A stretch of 64,000 bases of DNA from Haloferula sp. BvORR071 (GTDB lineage Bacteria; Verrucomicrobiota; Verrucomicrobiia; Verrucomicrobiales; Akkermansiaceae). This document shows positions 57,190-64,000 of this stretch, piece by piece (position 1 is the stretch's first letter; every line of letters begins with the position of its first letter). Position numbers and translations under genes: made by a program. The notes below the pieces were generated by a model. That model searched no databases and had not been told where the DNA came from. It saw only the letters and a list, made by a program, of their open reading frames with translations. The stretch is taken from positions 237,109-301,108 of the forward strand of contig NZ_BATP01000039.1 of assembly GCF_000739615.1 (NCBI RefSeq). The letters are read 5' to 3'.

Positions 57190-59528
57190 TCACCGCTTCT
57201 TCTTCCCTTTCTTCTTCTCCGGCTTGCGGCTCTTCGGCGGCCAGCTCTGCTCAAGCTTCTTCTTGCGCTCCTTGTTCTTCTTCACCCACCCCGCCCCATC
57301 CATATCCAATTTCACGCCTTCCACCGGCTTGGCTTCTCCAGCGATCCGGAAGTCGATGAACTTGCCTTGGAAGTCGATGCGCTGGACCTGCATCTGGATC
57401 TTCTGCCCGAGTTGGAACTGCAGGCCGCCGCGGCTGACGAAGCGCATCTGCGTTTGTTCGAAGCGCCACTCGCCGCCCCGCGGCAGGTCCTCGCGCTTGA
57501 TCAAGCCGCGCGCCCCGATCTCCGTCGCCTCCACCAACAGACCCGACATGCGCACGTCGGTGACCACGCCTTCGAAAATAGGCGGCTCGGGCATCTTCGC
57601 GCACATGGCGAGATACTCTAGCATCTTGATCTGCTTGGTCTCGTTCTCCGCCTCGGCGGAGGCGCGCTCGGTGTCCGAGATGTGGCGTGCAAATTCAGCC
57701 AGGGTCGTCTGCCCGGGCAGTGAATCTTGCTTCTTCGGCGGGTTGGTCAGGAAGGCCTGCAAGCCCCGGTGCACCACGAGGTCCGCATAGCGGCGGATCG
57801 GGCTGGTGAAGTGGCAGTAGTCCCCCTTTGCCAGGCCATAGTGGCCCAAGGGATCGGCCGCATACGCCGCACGCTTCAGGCTCTTCAAGAGACCCAGCTT
57901 GATCAGGTGCTCATCCGGTCGGCCCTTCGCCGAATCTAGCAGCTTCTGGATGTGCGCACGGTTCGTCAGGTCGCCCGGCTGGTAGCCATGCGCACGCGCG
58001 GTCTCCGTGTACTCATGCAGCTTCCCGAAGTCCGGGTCCTCGTGCACGCGGTAGATGGTCGGCTTGTTCTTGATCTTGAGCAGCCGTGCCACCGCTTCGT
58101 TCGCGAGCAGCATGCACTCCTCGATCAATTGGTGGCTCGCCGTGTGCTCGACCTGGTGAACGGCGATGGCCCGGCCCTTGTCATCGAGCTTCACGCGGAT
58201 TTCCGGCATCTCCAGATCCAGCGCGCCATCGGCAAAGCGCTTCTTGCGGAGAACGGCTGCCATCACCCAAGCCTCGCGCACCATCTCCTCCAAGCCGGCG
58301 ATCGAGCCCTCGGGTGCGGGCTTGCCGTCGAGAATCGCCTGCGCCTGCTCGTAGGAAAGCTTGGCCTGGCTGTTGATCAGGGCATCGCAGAAGCGGGTCT
58401 TGCTGACCTTGCCCGTCGGCGAGATCTCGATGATCGCGCACTTGGTCAGGCGGTCGACGTCCGGCTTGAGCGAGCAGATGCCATTGCTCAGCTCCGGCGG
58501 CAGCATCGGCAGCACCCGGTCCACCAGATAGGTCGAGTTGCCGCGCTCCTCAGCCTCCTTGTCGAGGGCAGTCTTCGGCTTCACGTAGTGCGAGACGTCG
58601 GCGATGTGCACCGCGAGGGTCCAGCCCTTGCCGTGCTTCTCCACCCAGATCGCGTCGTCGTGGTCCTTCGCATCCGCGGGGTCGATCGTGATGACCAGGC
58701 GGTCGCGCCAGTCCTCGCGGCGGGCGACTTCCTGCGGATCGACCTGCTCGGGGACCTTGCGGACCTCGCGCAGCACCTCCTCCGGGAAGGAAGTCCGCAG
58801 GCCCTGGCGATGGATTACCGCGAGGATGTCCACGCCAGCATCGCCCGGCCAGCCGAGCACCTCGAGGATCCGGCCGCGGGGATTCTGCCCCTTGTCCCAC
58901 TGCTCCAGTTCGAGCACGACCATCTGTCCCGGCTCTGCGGTGGTGTCCCCGTTCAGGTCGATCTGGCCGTCGAGCGCCGGGTCTTCCGTCTCCACCCAGC
59001 CGAATTTTGCTTTCTTGCGGTAGACCCCGACCAAGCGGCCGCTGCGTCGTTCGAGGATCTTCTCCACCTTGCCCCGGGCGTCCGGCTCCTCCTCGGTGGT
59101 GAAACGCTTGCCCTGCCGCCACTGGGCGGGGCGGGGGAGGTGGAAGGAGACCATCACCCGGTCGCCCTCCAGCGCCGAGCCGGTGTCGCGCCGCGGGATG
59201 TGCAGCCGCGAGTATTTCTTCAGGTCGATGCCCGTGGCCTCGTTGTCCGGGTTTCCGGCTTCCGGATAGAACCACGCGTGGCCGCGTGGCAGGAAGCGGA
59301 TGGTTCCCCTCAAGTGGTTGCTGCCGCCGGAGTTGGGAAGCTCGTAACGGCCCTTCTTGCCCTCGGCGATCTTGCCCTCACGGACCAGCTCCGCCAGCTC
59401 TGATCGCAGCAGGGGCCGGTCGTGGGTGGTGAGCGAGAGATCCCGTGAAATCTCCGATTTATTCAGCGGCCGGTAATTCTTCCCCCCATCAGGCGGAGCA
59501 AAGCGCTCCGCAACTCTTCACAATCCAT
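57190..59528 (-). pseudogene. rnr: Ribonuclease R, frameshifted in a G-run near the start
   Basis: The main frame (from about 59480 to 57190) encodes a nearly complete RNase R: a winged-helix start (NYRPLNKSEISRDLSLTTHD), cold-shock domains (about 70-210), the RNB exonuclease core with the Asp cluster IDPADAKDHDDAI and later VHRGLQAFL, an S1 domain and a Lys-rich tail (KKKGKKKR). It degrades structured RNA 3' to 5'. The only good start, ATG 59528, opens MDCEELRSALLRLMGG in another frame; the reading must slip by one base at the run of six G (59482-59487) to join GGKNYRPLNKSE. A 7-G run would restore the frame. Without it, translation could begin only at weak internal codons such as TTG 59313, losing the winged helix. 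Confidence 0.85.
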
Positions 59529-59707
59529 GGGCCTCAGCATGGACCAGATCGCGTCGCTTGGCAATGTACAGCCCCGAAAAGCGCTTGGCAGCGCGGGACC
59601 TTGGAGTAATTTGGCCTCAAGACCTTGGGGGAAACGCGGGATTGCCACCGGTGTGGCTTTCCGCTCAGATCCCCGAAATCCCCGACCACGCAGCCGAAAA
59701 ACCATTT

Positions 59708-60304
59708 ATGAAAACCCGTCCCGTATCCCGCCGCCGTGCAGGCGGTTTCACCCTCGTCGAGCTCCTCGTCGTGATCTCGATCATCGTGGTGCTGGCCGCC
59801 ATGACCTTCGCCGGCATCCAGATCGCCGTGAACAAGCAGAAGGCTCTGCAGACGAAGACCAACGCCAGCGGCCTGCAGACGGCCATCGAAGGCTTCTACT
59901 CCACCTACAGCCGCCTGCCTGACTTCGGAGCACAGGGCGATGAGTCTCAGACCGAAGGCCAGTCCGGCCAAGAGCTCCTGACCATCCTGCTTGGCAAGGA
60001 AGAGGCCAACAACTCGATGCAGAACAAGAAGCAGATCCGCTTCCTGACGGTCGAGGAGACCAAGATCAAGAGCAAGGGCGGCCTGCTCTACGGACAAGGT
60101 GGCAGCGGTGCGAAGCCCGAAGGCCTCTACGATGCCTGGGGCCGCCCCTTCCGCATCATGCTTGATACCGACTACGACCAAGAGATCAACGATCCCCTCA
60201 AGCAGGGCAACGTGGTCCGCAACAAGGTCGTCATCGTCTACAGCTACGGCCCCGATGGTAAGACCGGCGGCAAGTTCGCCGCGGACGACGTGAAGACCTG
60301 GTAA
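59708..60304 (+). CDS. Type II secretion/type IV pilin-like pseudopilin (PulG-like)
   Basis: A 198-residue prepilin-like protein with a short basic leader and the peptidase site G-G/FTLVELLVVISIIVVLA (Glu at mature +5). Then comes the usual N-terminal hydrophobic helix and a mainly polar C-terminal domain ending YDAWGRPFRIMLDTDYDQEI, the segment typical of PulG-like proteins in Verrucomicrobia (WGxPxxY-like plus Asp-rich calcium loop). It is probably an orphan major pseudopilin; no prepilin peptidase, ATPase or secretin is nearby. It has its own terminator. It starts about 180 nt after the divergent RNase R start. Confidence 0.9.
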   Translation: MKTRPVSRRRAGGFTLVELLVVISIIVVLAAMTFAGIQIAVNKQKALQTKTNASGLQTAIEGFYSTYSRLPDFGAQGDESQTEGQSGQELLTILLGKEEANNSMQNKKQIRFLTVEETKIKSKGGLLYGQGGSGAKPEGLYDAWGRPFRIMLDTDYDQEINDPLKQGNVVRNKVVIVYSYGPDGKTGGKFAADDVKTW

Positions 60305-60338
60305 TCGACCGCAGGTTTCCGTTCCCGATTCATTCTCG

Positions 60339-60368
60339 CCCCGCCCCGGTTCGCCGCGGCGGGGTTTT
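60339..60368 (+). terminator. Intrinsic terminator after pseudopilin gene
   Basis: Stem CCCCGCC (60339-60345) with GGCGGGG (60358-60364), followed by TTTT. A second hairpin at 60437-60463 (CAGGGGCCCTGCC with GGCAGGACCCCTG) lies further on, between the converging genes, and could serve the minus-strand EF-hand gene. Confidence 0.7.
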
Positions 60369-60576
60369 CCTTTCCTCCAGGTGCGTCCGGGGAATGCGGA
60401 AGCTGGCTGAGGCGATCGTCCCACCTGGAAACGAAGCAGGGGCCCTGCCTTGGCAGGACCCCTGATCGGGTTTGGTTCTCGGGGGAGAAATTCTTTGTCT
60501 ATCTTGTCTTTCTGGAACGTGCGGGGCGGCTCCCGCCAATACGATTTCGGGTGCCGCCCCGCGTTCCGACCTCCGG

Positions 60577-61266
60577 TCAGCGTCCACGGGGCGGACCCTG
60601 TGGACCTTGCTGGCCGGGACGACCACCGCCGCCTTGGCGTCGAGGGGCCTCCTCTTGCTCCTCTCCGTCTTGGCGTGGTGGTCTTGGTGGAAGTAGTTCG
60701 CGCGGCGTGACCTCGCCGTCCTGGTTGCGATCCAGCTTCGCCAGCGATTCCGCGGCTTTGTTGATCTCGTCGCTGGAAAGCTTGCCGTCGCGGTTGGTGT
60801 CGATCACGGCGACGAGAGGCGGCATCGGATGCTTCGGCCGCTGGTTGCCGCTTTGGCCGTCTTCGCCCTCTGGCGGCGGGCCAGGAGGCTGCGGACGATC
60901 ATTGTCGTCGTAGGAATCATCTCGCGGGGGCTTGGGCTGACTGCCGCCTTCGGGACGGTTGTTGTTGTTAGGCCGACCTTTGGGGCGCGGCTTCTGCCCG
61001 TTTTGGCCGTCATTGGCGCCTTCCGGGGGCTTCGGGCGCATTTCCTCCATGGTCAGCTCGCCGTCGCCATCGGCGTCGAGTCCCTTGAGTGCGGTGGCGG
61101 CGGCGGCGATCTCCGCGGCGGAGATCTTGTGATCGCCATCGCTGTCGAGCGCTTGGAGAAGTGGCATCGGCGGATGCGGTGGCGGTCCTTGGGGACGGTC
61201 TTCTTGTGCGACGACGGCAAGGGTGCCGAGCAGGAGCGCCGCAAAGGTGGTGGTGGTCGTTTTCAT
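60577..61266 (-). CDS. Secreted EF-hand protein, divergent from a CpxRA-like system
   Basis: A 229-residue protein with a signal peptide (MKTTTTTFAALLLGTLAVVAQ). Four EF-hand calcium loops occur in two pairs: DSDGDHKISAAE at 41-52 and DADGDGELTMEE at 64-75; then DTNRDGKLSSDE and DRNQDGEVTPRE in the second half. The linkers and C-terminus are very rich in Pro, Gly, Arg, Asp and Glu (RPQGPPPHPP, PPRPPRQDGEEQEE). It may bind calcium or other metals in the periplasm. It is divergently transcribed from the response regulator gene (255 nt between starts), the layout of cpxP with cpxRA, so it is a good candidate target and possible signal relay of that system. Confidence 0.85.
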   Translation of the reverse strand: MKTTTTTFAALLLGTLAVVAQEDRPQGPPPHPPMPLLQALDSDGDHKISAAEIAAAATALKGLDADGDGELTMEEMRPKPPEGANDGQNGQKPRPKGRPNNNNRPEGGSQPKPPRDDSYDDNDRPQPPGPPPEGEDGQSGNQRPKHPMPPLVAVIDTNRDGKLSSDEINKAAESLAKLDRNQDGEVTPRELLPPRPPRQDGEEQEEAPRRQGGGGRPGQQGPQGPPRGR

Positions 61267-61521
61267 AGTGGTTTCGGTTTCGCTATTCGCGGCGGAGGAC
61301 CGAGGACCGTCATCCGTCGATGAAGGAACCACCCGATTGTTAAGGGCGTGTGTGGAGCGCAGAGAATTCGTGTAAAAGTTGCCGGAAGGCCCGGATTCAC
61401 GCCGAAAAGGCCCGGTTCCCGCCCCCGGAATGCCCGGGTCTCACCCCCTGCCGGCCGCATTTGTTAAGCACGCGTAAATCCCATCGCTTCCCCCCGGGCA
61501 CTTCGGGCATGCTGCGGATCG
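61267..61521. promoter_or_regulatory. Divergent intergenic region of EF-hand and response regulator genes
   Basis: 255 nt between two divergent starts, so it must hold both promoters. I see no strongly conserved -35/-10 pair. TTGTTAAG lies at 61460-61467, and an inverted GC-rich block around 61493-61510 (CCCGGGCACTTCGGG) may be an operator. Confidence 0.35.
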
Positions 61522-62241
61522 ATGAGCCTCCCGTCCACCCGTCCGCTGTTAGTCGTCGACGACGACCGCAAGCTCTGCGGCCTGATCCGCGACTATCTGG
61601 CGCCCCACGGCTGGCAGGTGGACATGCGCCACAGCGGCCCGGAGGGGCTCGATGCCGCCCGCGCCGGCAAGTATGAGGCGGTGCTACTGGATGTGATGAT
61701 GCCGGGGATGGATGGCTTCGAGGTGCTGCGGGAATTGCGCAAGTCCTCGACCATTCCGGTGCTCATGCTCACCGCGATGGGCGAAGAAGCGGACCGCATC
61801 GTGGGCCTGGAACTCGGCGCGGACGATTATCTGCCCAAGACCTTCTCAAGCCGGGAACTGCTGGCGCGGCTGCGCGCGGTAACCCGGCGCAGCGGTTTGG
61901 CAGAGCAGAATGGCAGCACGCCCGGCAAGGATTTGAGCTGTGGCGATCTGGTGCTGAATGAGGACACCCATGTGGTGACCCTCGGCGGCCAGGCGCTGGA
62001 GCTGACTGCCTTGGAGTTCGCCATCCTCGCGACGCTCCTGAAGGCGAAAGGCCGGGTGAAGACCCGCGAATCCCTGCTGGATGAGGTTTCAGATCGCCGT
62101 TTCGACGTCTTTGACCGCTCGATCGACGTGCATGTCTCGCAGCTCCGCCGCAAATTGGGCGATGATCCCAAGCAACCACGCTTCATCCGCACCATCCGCG
62201 GCGTGGGCTACAAGCTGGAGGACGGCAGTAGCGAATCATGA
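61522..62241 (+). CDS. OmpR-family response regulator (CpxR-like)
   Basis: A 239-residue regulator: receiver domain with DDD acid cluster at 13-15, phospho-acceptor D57 in AVLLDVMMPGMDG, T in LMLTAMG and Lys in LPKTF; then a winged-helix domain (about 138-235) ending FIRTIRGVGYKL, typical of the OmpR/PhoB group. It starts at ATG 61522 and overlaps the kinase gene as ATGA (62238-62241). Together with the kinase and the divergent EF-hand gene it forms a CpxRA/CpxP-like arrangement; CpxR is a guess from context. Confidence 0.93.
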   Translation: MSLPSTRPLLVVDDDRKLCGLIRDYLAPHGWQVDMRHSGPEGLDAARAGKYEAVLLDVMMPGMDGFEVLRELRKSSTIPVLMLTAMGEEADRIVGLELGADDYLPKTFSSRELLARLRAVTRRSGLAEQNGSTPGKDLSCGDLVLNEDTHVVTLGGQALELTALEFAILATLLKAKGRVKTRESLLDEVSDRRFDVFDRSIDVHVSQLRRKLGDDPKQPRFIRTIRGVGYKLEDGSSES

Positions 62242-63896
62242 AGCAGCCGCGCGGTGCCCGCTTTCCCCTGATGGCGAAGATGCTGCTCTGGCTGCTCGTC
62301 CATCTGGCGGTGCTGGCTGCCGCCTTCTTCCTATTCGTGGCGTGGCAGCTCCGGCTCGGGCTTGATTCATTCCTGAGCGGTACTGCCGGCGAGCGCCTGC
62401 GTGACGTGGGCGAGGAGGTTGCTACCGACCTGCGCCAGGCCCCGCGGCGCGATTGGCAGGAGATTTTGCAGAAGCATCAGTCCAAGCTGGGGGTGGAGCT
62501 TTTCCTGCAACTGGGCCCGGGCGACTGGATCGGCAAACCGCCGACGAAGGTGCCGGGCAATGTGGACCAGCGGATCAAGGGTTTTCGTCGTCCCGAGCCG
62601 CGGCCTGGGCGGGGACCGAACAATCCGCCTCCTCCCGGTCGGGAGGGGCCGCCGGAAGACGGACGTCCGCCGCGCGGGATGGAAGATGATCTGGATTTGG
62701 GCCCGCGAGGTGATCAAGGGCCGCTCGGGGAGGCTCTGGCGCAAGGGGAGCCACTGCCTGAGGACGATTTTCCGCCACCTCCGCGCGGCCCTCGCGGTCG
62801 GCCCCGGCCGGTGGACCCCGAGCCGATGATGCCGGCATCGAATGACCTGCGTCCGCGTGCCAGGCCGGACTTCCTCGCCCGGGGGGCCGGTGGCGATGGG
62901 TACTGGGCGGGAATCGATGTGCCGCTCTTCCAGCCGCGGGCGCAGCAGCCGCTGCACGGCCTATTAGTGCTGCGGGCGGCGGATATTTCCGGCAATGGGC
63001 TATTCTTCAACCTCAAGCCTTGGCTGATCGGGGCGCTCGCGGTGCTCGGACTGAGTCTTCTACTGTGGGTGCCTTTCTTCTTTGGGATCACCCGCTACCT
63101 TTCCCGCCTGTCGAAGGCGACCGAGGCGATTGCGGACGGGAAATTCGAGGTGCGGGTACCGAGCCGCTCGGATGAATTGGGTGCCTTGGGCTCGTCCATC
63201 GAGGGCATGGCTTCGCGGCTGGATCGGCTGGTGAGGGGCCAGAAACGCTTTTTGGGCGATGTGGCGCATGAACTGTGCTCGCCGCTGGCGCGGATCCGCA
63301 CCGGTCTGGGAGTGATGGAATTCGGCCTGGCTCCCGAGCAACAGGTGCGCTTGGAGTCGATTGAAGAGGATGTGGAGGAGCTGTCGCGCTTGGTTTCCGA
63401 GGTATTGGCTTTCACCAAGGCGAGTACGGCGCCGGGTGCGGTGAAACTGGAGAGCTTTGAACTCGGGCCGGTGGTCAATCTCGCCCTTTCGCGCGAATGT
63501 CCGGGGATCAAGGCGGAGGTAACGATTGAGCCTGGCTTGAGTGTGCGGGCTGACCGCAACCTCTTGGCGCGCGCCATAGCGAACGTGTGCCGCAATGCCC
63601 ACCGCCATGCCGGTGAGGATTGCGCGTTGCAGGTGCTCGCGAGCAAGCAGGGTGGGGAAGTGGAGTTGCGCATCAGCGACAACGGTCCCGGTGTGGATGC
63701 AGGAGACCTACCGCGTCTGTTCGAGCCATTCTACCGGCCGGACGCGGCACGGACGCGTGAGGCGGGTGGTACAGGCTTGGGCTTGGCGATTGTACGCGCG
63801 GGGGTGGAAGCAAGTGGCGGTACGGTGCGAGCGGAAGCTGCGGAGCCGAAGGGCCTGGCGATTGTCTTCCGTCTGCCGCTGGCGGGAGAAGAGTGA
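62238..63896 (+). CDS. Sensor histidine kinase with a Pro/Gly/Arg-rich periplasmic domain (CpxA-like)
   Basis: A 552-residue membrane kinase: first membrane helix at about 13-35 (MLLWLLVHLAVLAAAFFLFV), a periplasmic domain to about 255, a second helix at about 258-280 (WLIGALAVLGLSLLLWVPFFFG), HAMP (about 282-335), HisKA with H344 in DVAHELCSPLARIRTGL, and HATPase with N-box NVCRNAHRHA, DNGPGV and GTGLGLAIV. The periplasmic domain holds a ~100-residue low-complexity stretch of Pro, Gly, Arg and Asp (RPEPRPGRGPNNPPPPG, GMEDDLDLGPRGDQGP, RGPRGRPRPVDPEP), unusual for this class. The divergent EF-hand protein has similar composition, so the two could interact. Confidence 0.93.
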   Translation: MKQPRGARFPLMAKMLLWLLVHLAVLAAAFFLFVAWQLRLGLDSFLSGTAGERLRDVGEEVATDLRQAPRRDWQEILQKHQSKLGVELFLQLGPGDWIGKPPTKVPGNVDQRIKGFRRPEPRPGRGPNNPPPPGREGPPEDGRPPRGMEDDLDLGPRGDQGPLGEALAQGEPLPEDDFPPPPRGPRGRPRPVDPEPMMPASNDLRPRARPDFLARGAGGDGYWAGIDVPLFQPRAQQPLHGLLVLRAADISGNGLFFNLKPWLIGALAVLGLSLLLWVPFFFGITRYLSRLSKATEAIADGKFEVRVPSRSDELGALGSSIEGMASRLDRLVRGQKRFLGDVAHELCSPLARIRTGLGVMEFGLAPEQQVRLESIEEDVEELSRLVSEVLAFTKASTAPGAVKLESFELGPVVNLALSRECPGIKAEVTIEPGLSVRADRNLLARAIANVCRNAHRHAGEDCALQVLASKQGGEVELRISDNGPGVDAGDLPRLFEPFYRPDAARTREAGGTGLGLAIVRAGVEASGGTVRAEAAEPKGLAIVFRLPLAGEE

Positions 63897-64000
63897 AGTA
63901 CTAGTATTGTAGTAGTTTGAGGCTGGCGACCTGGCTTTCGCGGCCTTTTGCGCTGAAGCTGGTGCGAGGTTGGCGTGGGGCTCTTTGGTTGAAGGGGCAT
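63897..64000. other. Window end, no gene seen
   Basis: The last ~100 nt after the kinase stop contain no feature I can support. A minus-strand frame that enters from the edge overlaps the kinase gene and is basic, low-complexity shadow. Confidence 0.4.

Noticed and set aside
60450..60489. A possible third twin-RNA copy: TTGGCA at 60450 and TTCTC-GGGG-GAGAA at 60476-60489
   Set aside because: The -12 element reads GA instead of GC, the TTGGCA is one arm of a perfect terminator-like hairpin, the hairpin start is shifted by about 4 nt, and nothing after it matches the twins.
63731..64000. Minus-strand frame entering from the right edge
   Set aside because: It overlaps the kinase C-terminus and is basic low-complexity sequence without a recognised motif.

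Overview
This window is high-GC bacterial DNA that looks like a verrucomicrobium of the Luteolibacter/Haloferula type. The assignment is an inference. It rests on a PVC-type membrane dehydrogenase/cytochrome c protein with a discoidin tail, an autotransporter-associated beta-strand repeat protein ending in a D-x-D-x-DG-L-S-N calcium motif, a sulfatase, many secreted proteins without assigned function, and dispersed intergenic repeats of kinds I associate with Verrucomicrobia and Planctomycetes. There is no rRNA, tRNA, CRISPR array or intact insertion sequence that I can support.

Layout. 1-9.2 kb: the 5' part of a secreted TPR-like gene, a sulfatase, an FUSC/YccS-like membrane protein, pyruvate phosphate dikinase with unusual Lys/Ala tails, and a secreted coiled-coil protein. 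9.2-12.9 kb: a gene-poor, repeat-rich island with three copies of a hairpin-rich repeat, a small unknown gene next to a GNAT gene, and an orphan phage terminase small-subunit-like gene between two copies of another repeat. 12.9-23.3 kb: lipase lipoprotein plus membrane protein, SYLF lipoprotein, Gly-rich secreted protein plus NTF2-like protein, AraC regulator, and a tandem pair of secreted paralogues. 23.4-29.2 kb: a cecR-ybhGFSR-like drug-export operon with a TetR repressor and a candidate operator. 29.4-40.1 kb: a secreted protein, a 1708-residue multisensor hybrid kinase, an NtrC-type sigma54 activator, and two twin small-RNA-like loci, each behind a near-consensus sigma54 promoter, followed by a cupin and an unknown protein. 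40.3-48.7 kb: RlpA, the PVC cytochrome gene (with an in-frame stop) and the large beta-strand repeat protein. 48.7-53.4 kb: a CotH - IorA - IorB - NTF2-like gene cluster. 53.6-64 kb: a LytS/LytTR pair, a cluster of small genes with a GNAT, RNase R (frameshifted near its start), a type II pseudopilin, and an EF-hand protein divergent from a CpxRA-like two-component system.

The most interesting system is at 31.0-39.0 kb. The two loci at about 37.90 and 38.88 kb share an identical 20-nt hairpin that starts exactly at the predicted sigma54 start site. They also share a second stem with compensating base changes, a conserved unpaired segment, a GC-rich hairpin, and a partly palindromic block at exactly the same distance (-119) upstream of the start. 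They lie directly downstream of a kinase and sigma54-activator pair. The simplest reading is a twin, sigma54-driven small-RNA circuit, analogous in logic to QseEF-GlmY but not recognised as any family I know.

Four genes in the window are interrupted or lack a normal start: PVC cytochrome (in-frame TAA), a DUF2314-like gene (1-nt shift), RNase R (shift in a run of six G) and the LytTR regulator (no ATG/GTG/TTG before its receiver domain). Some of these may be sequencing or assembly errors.
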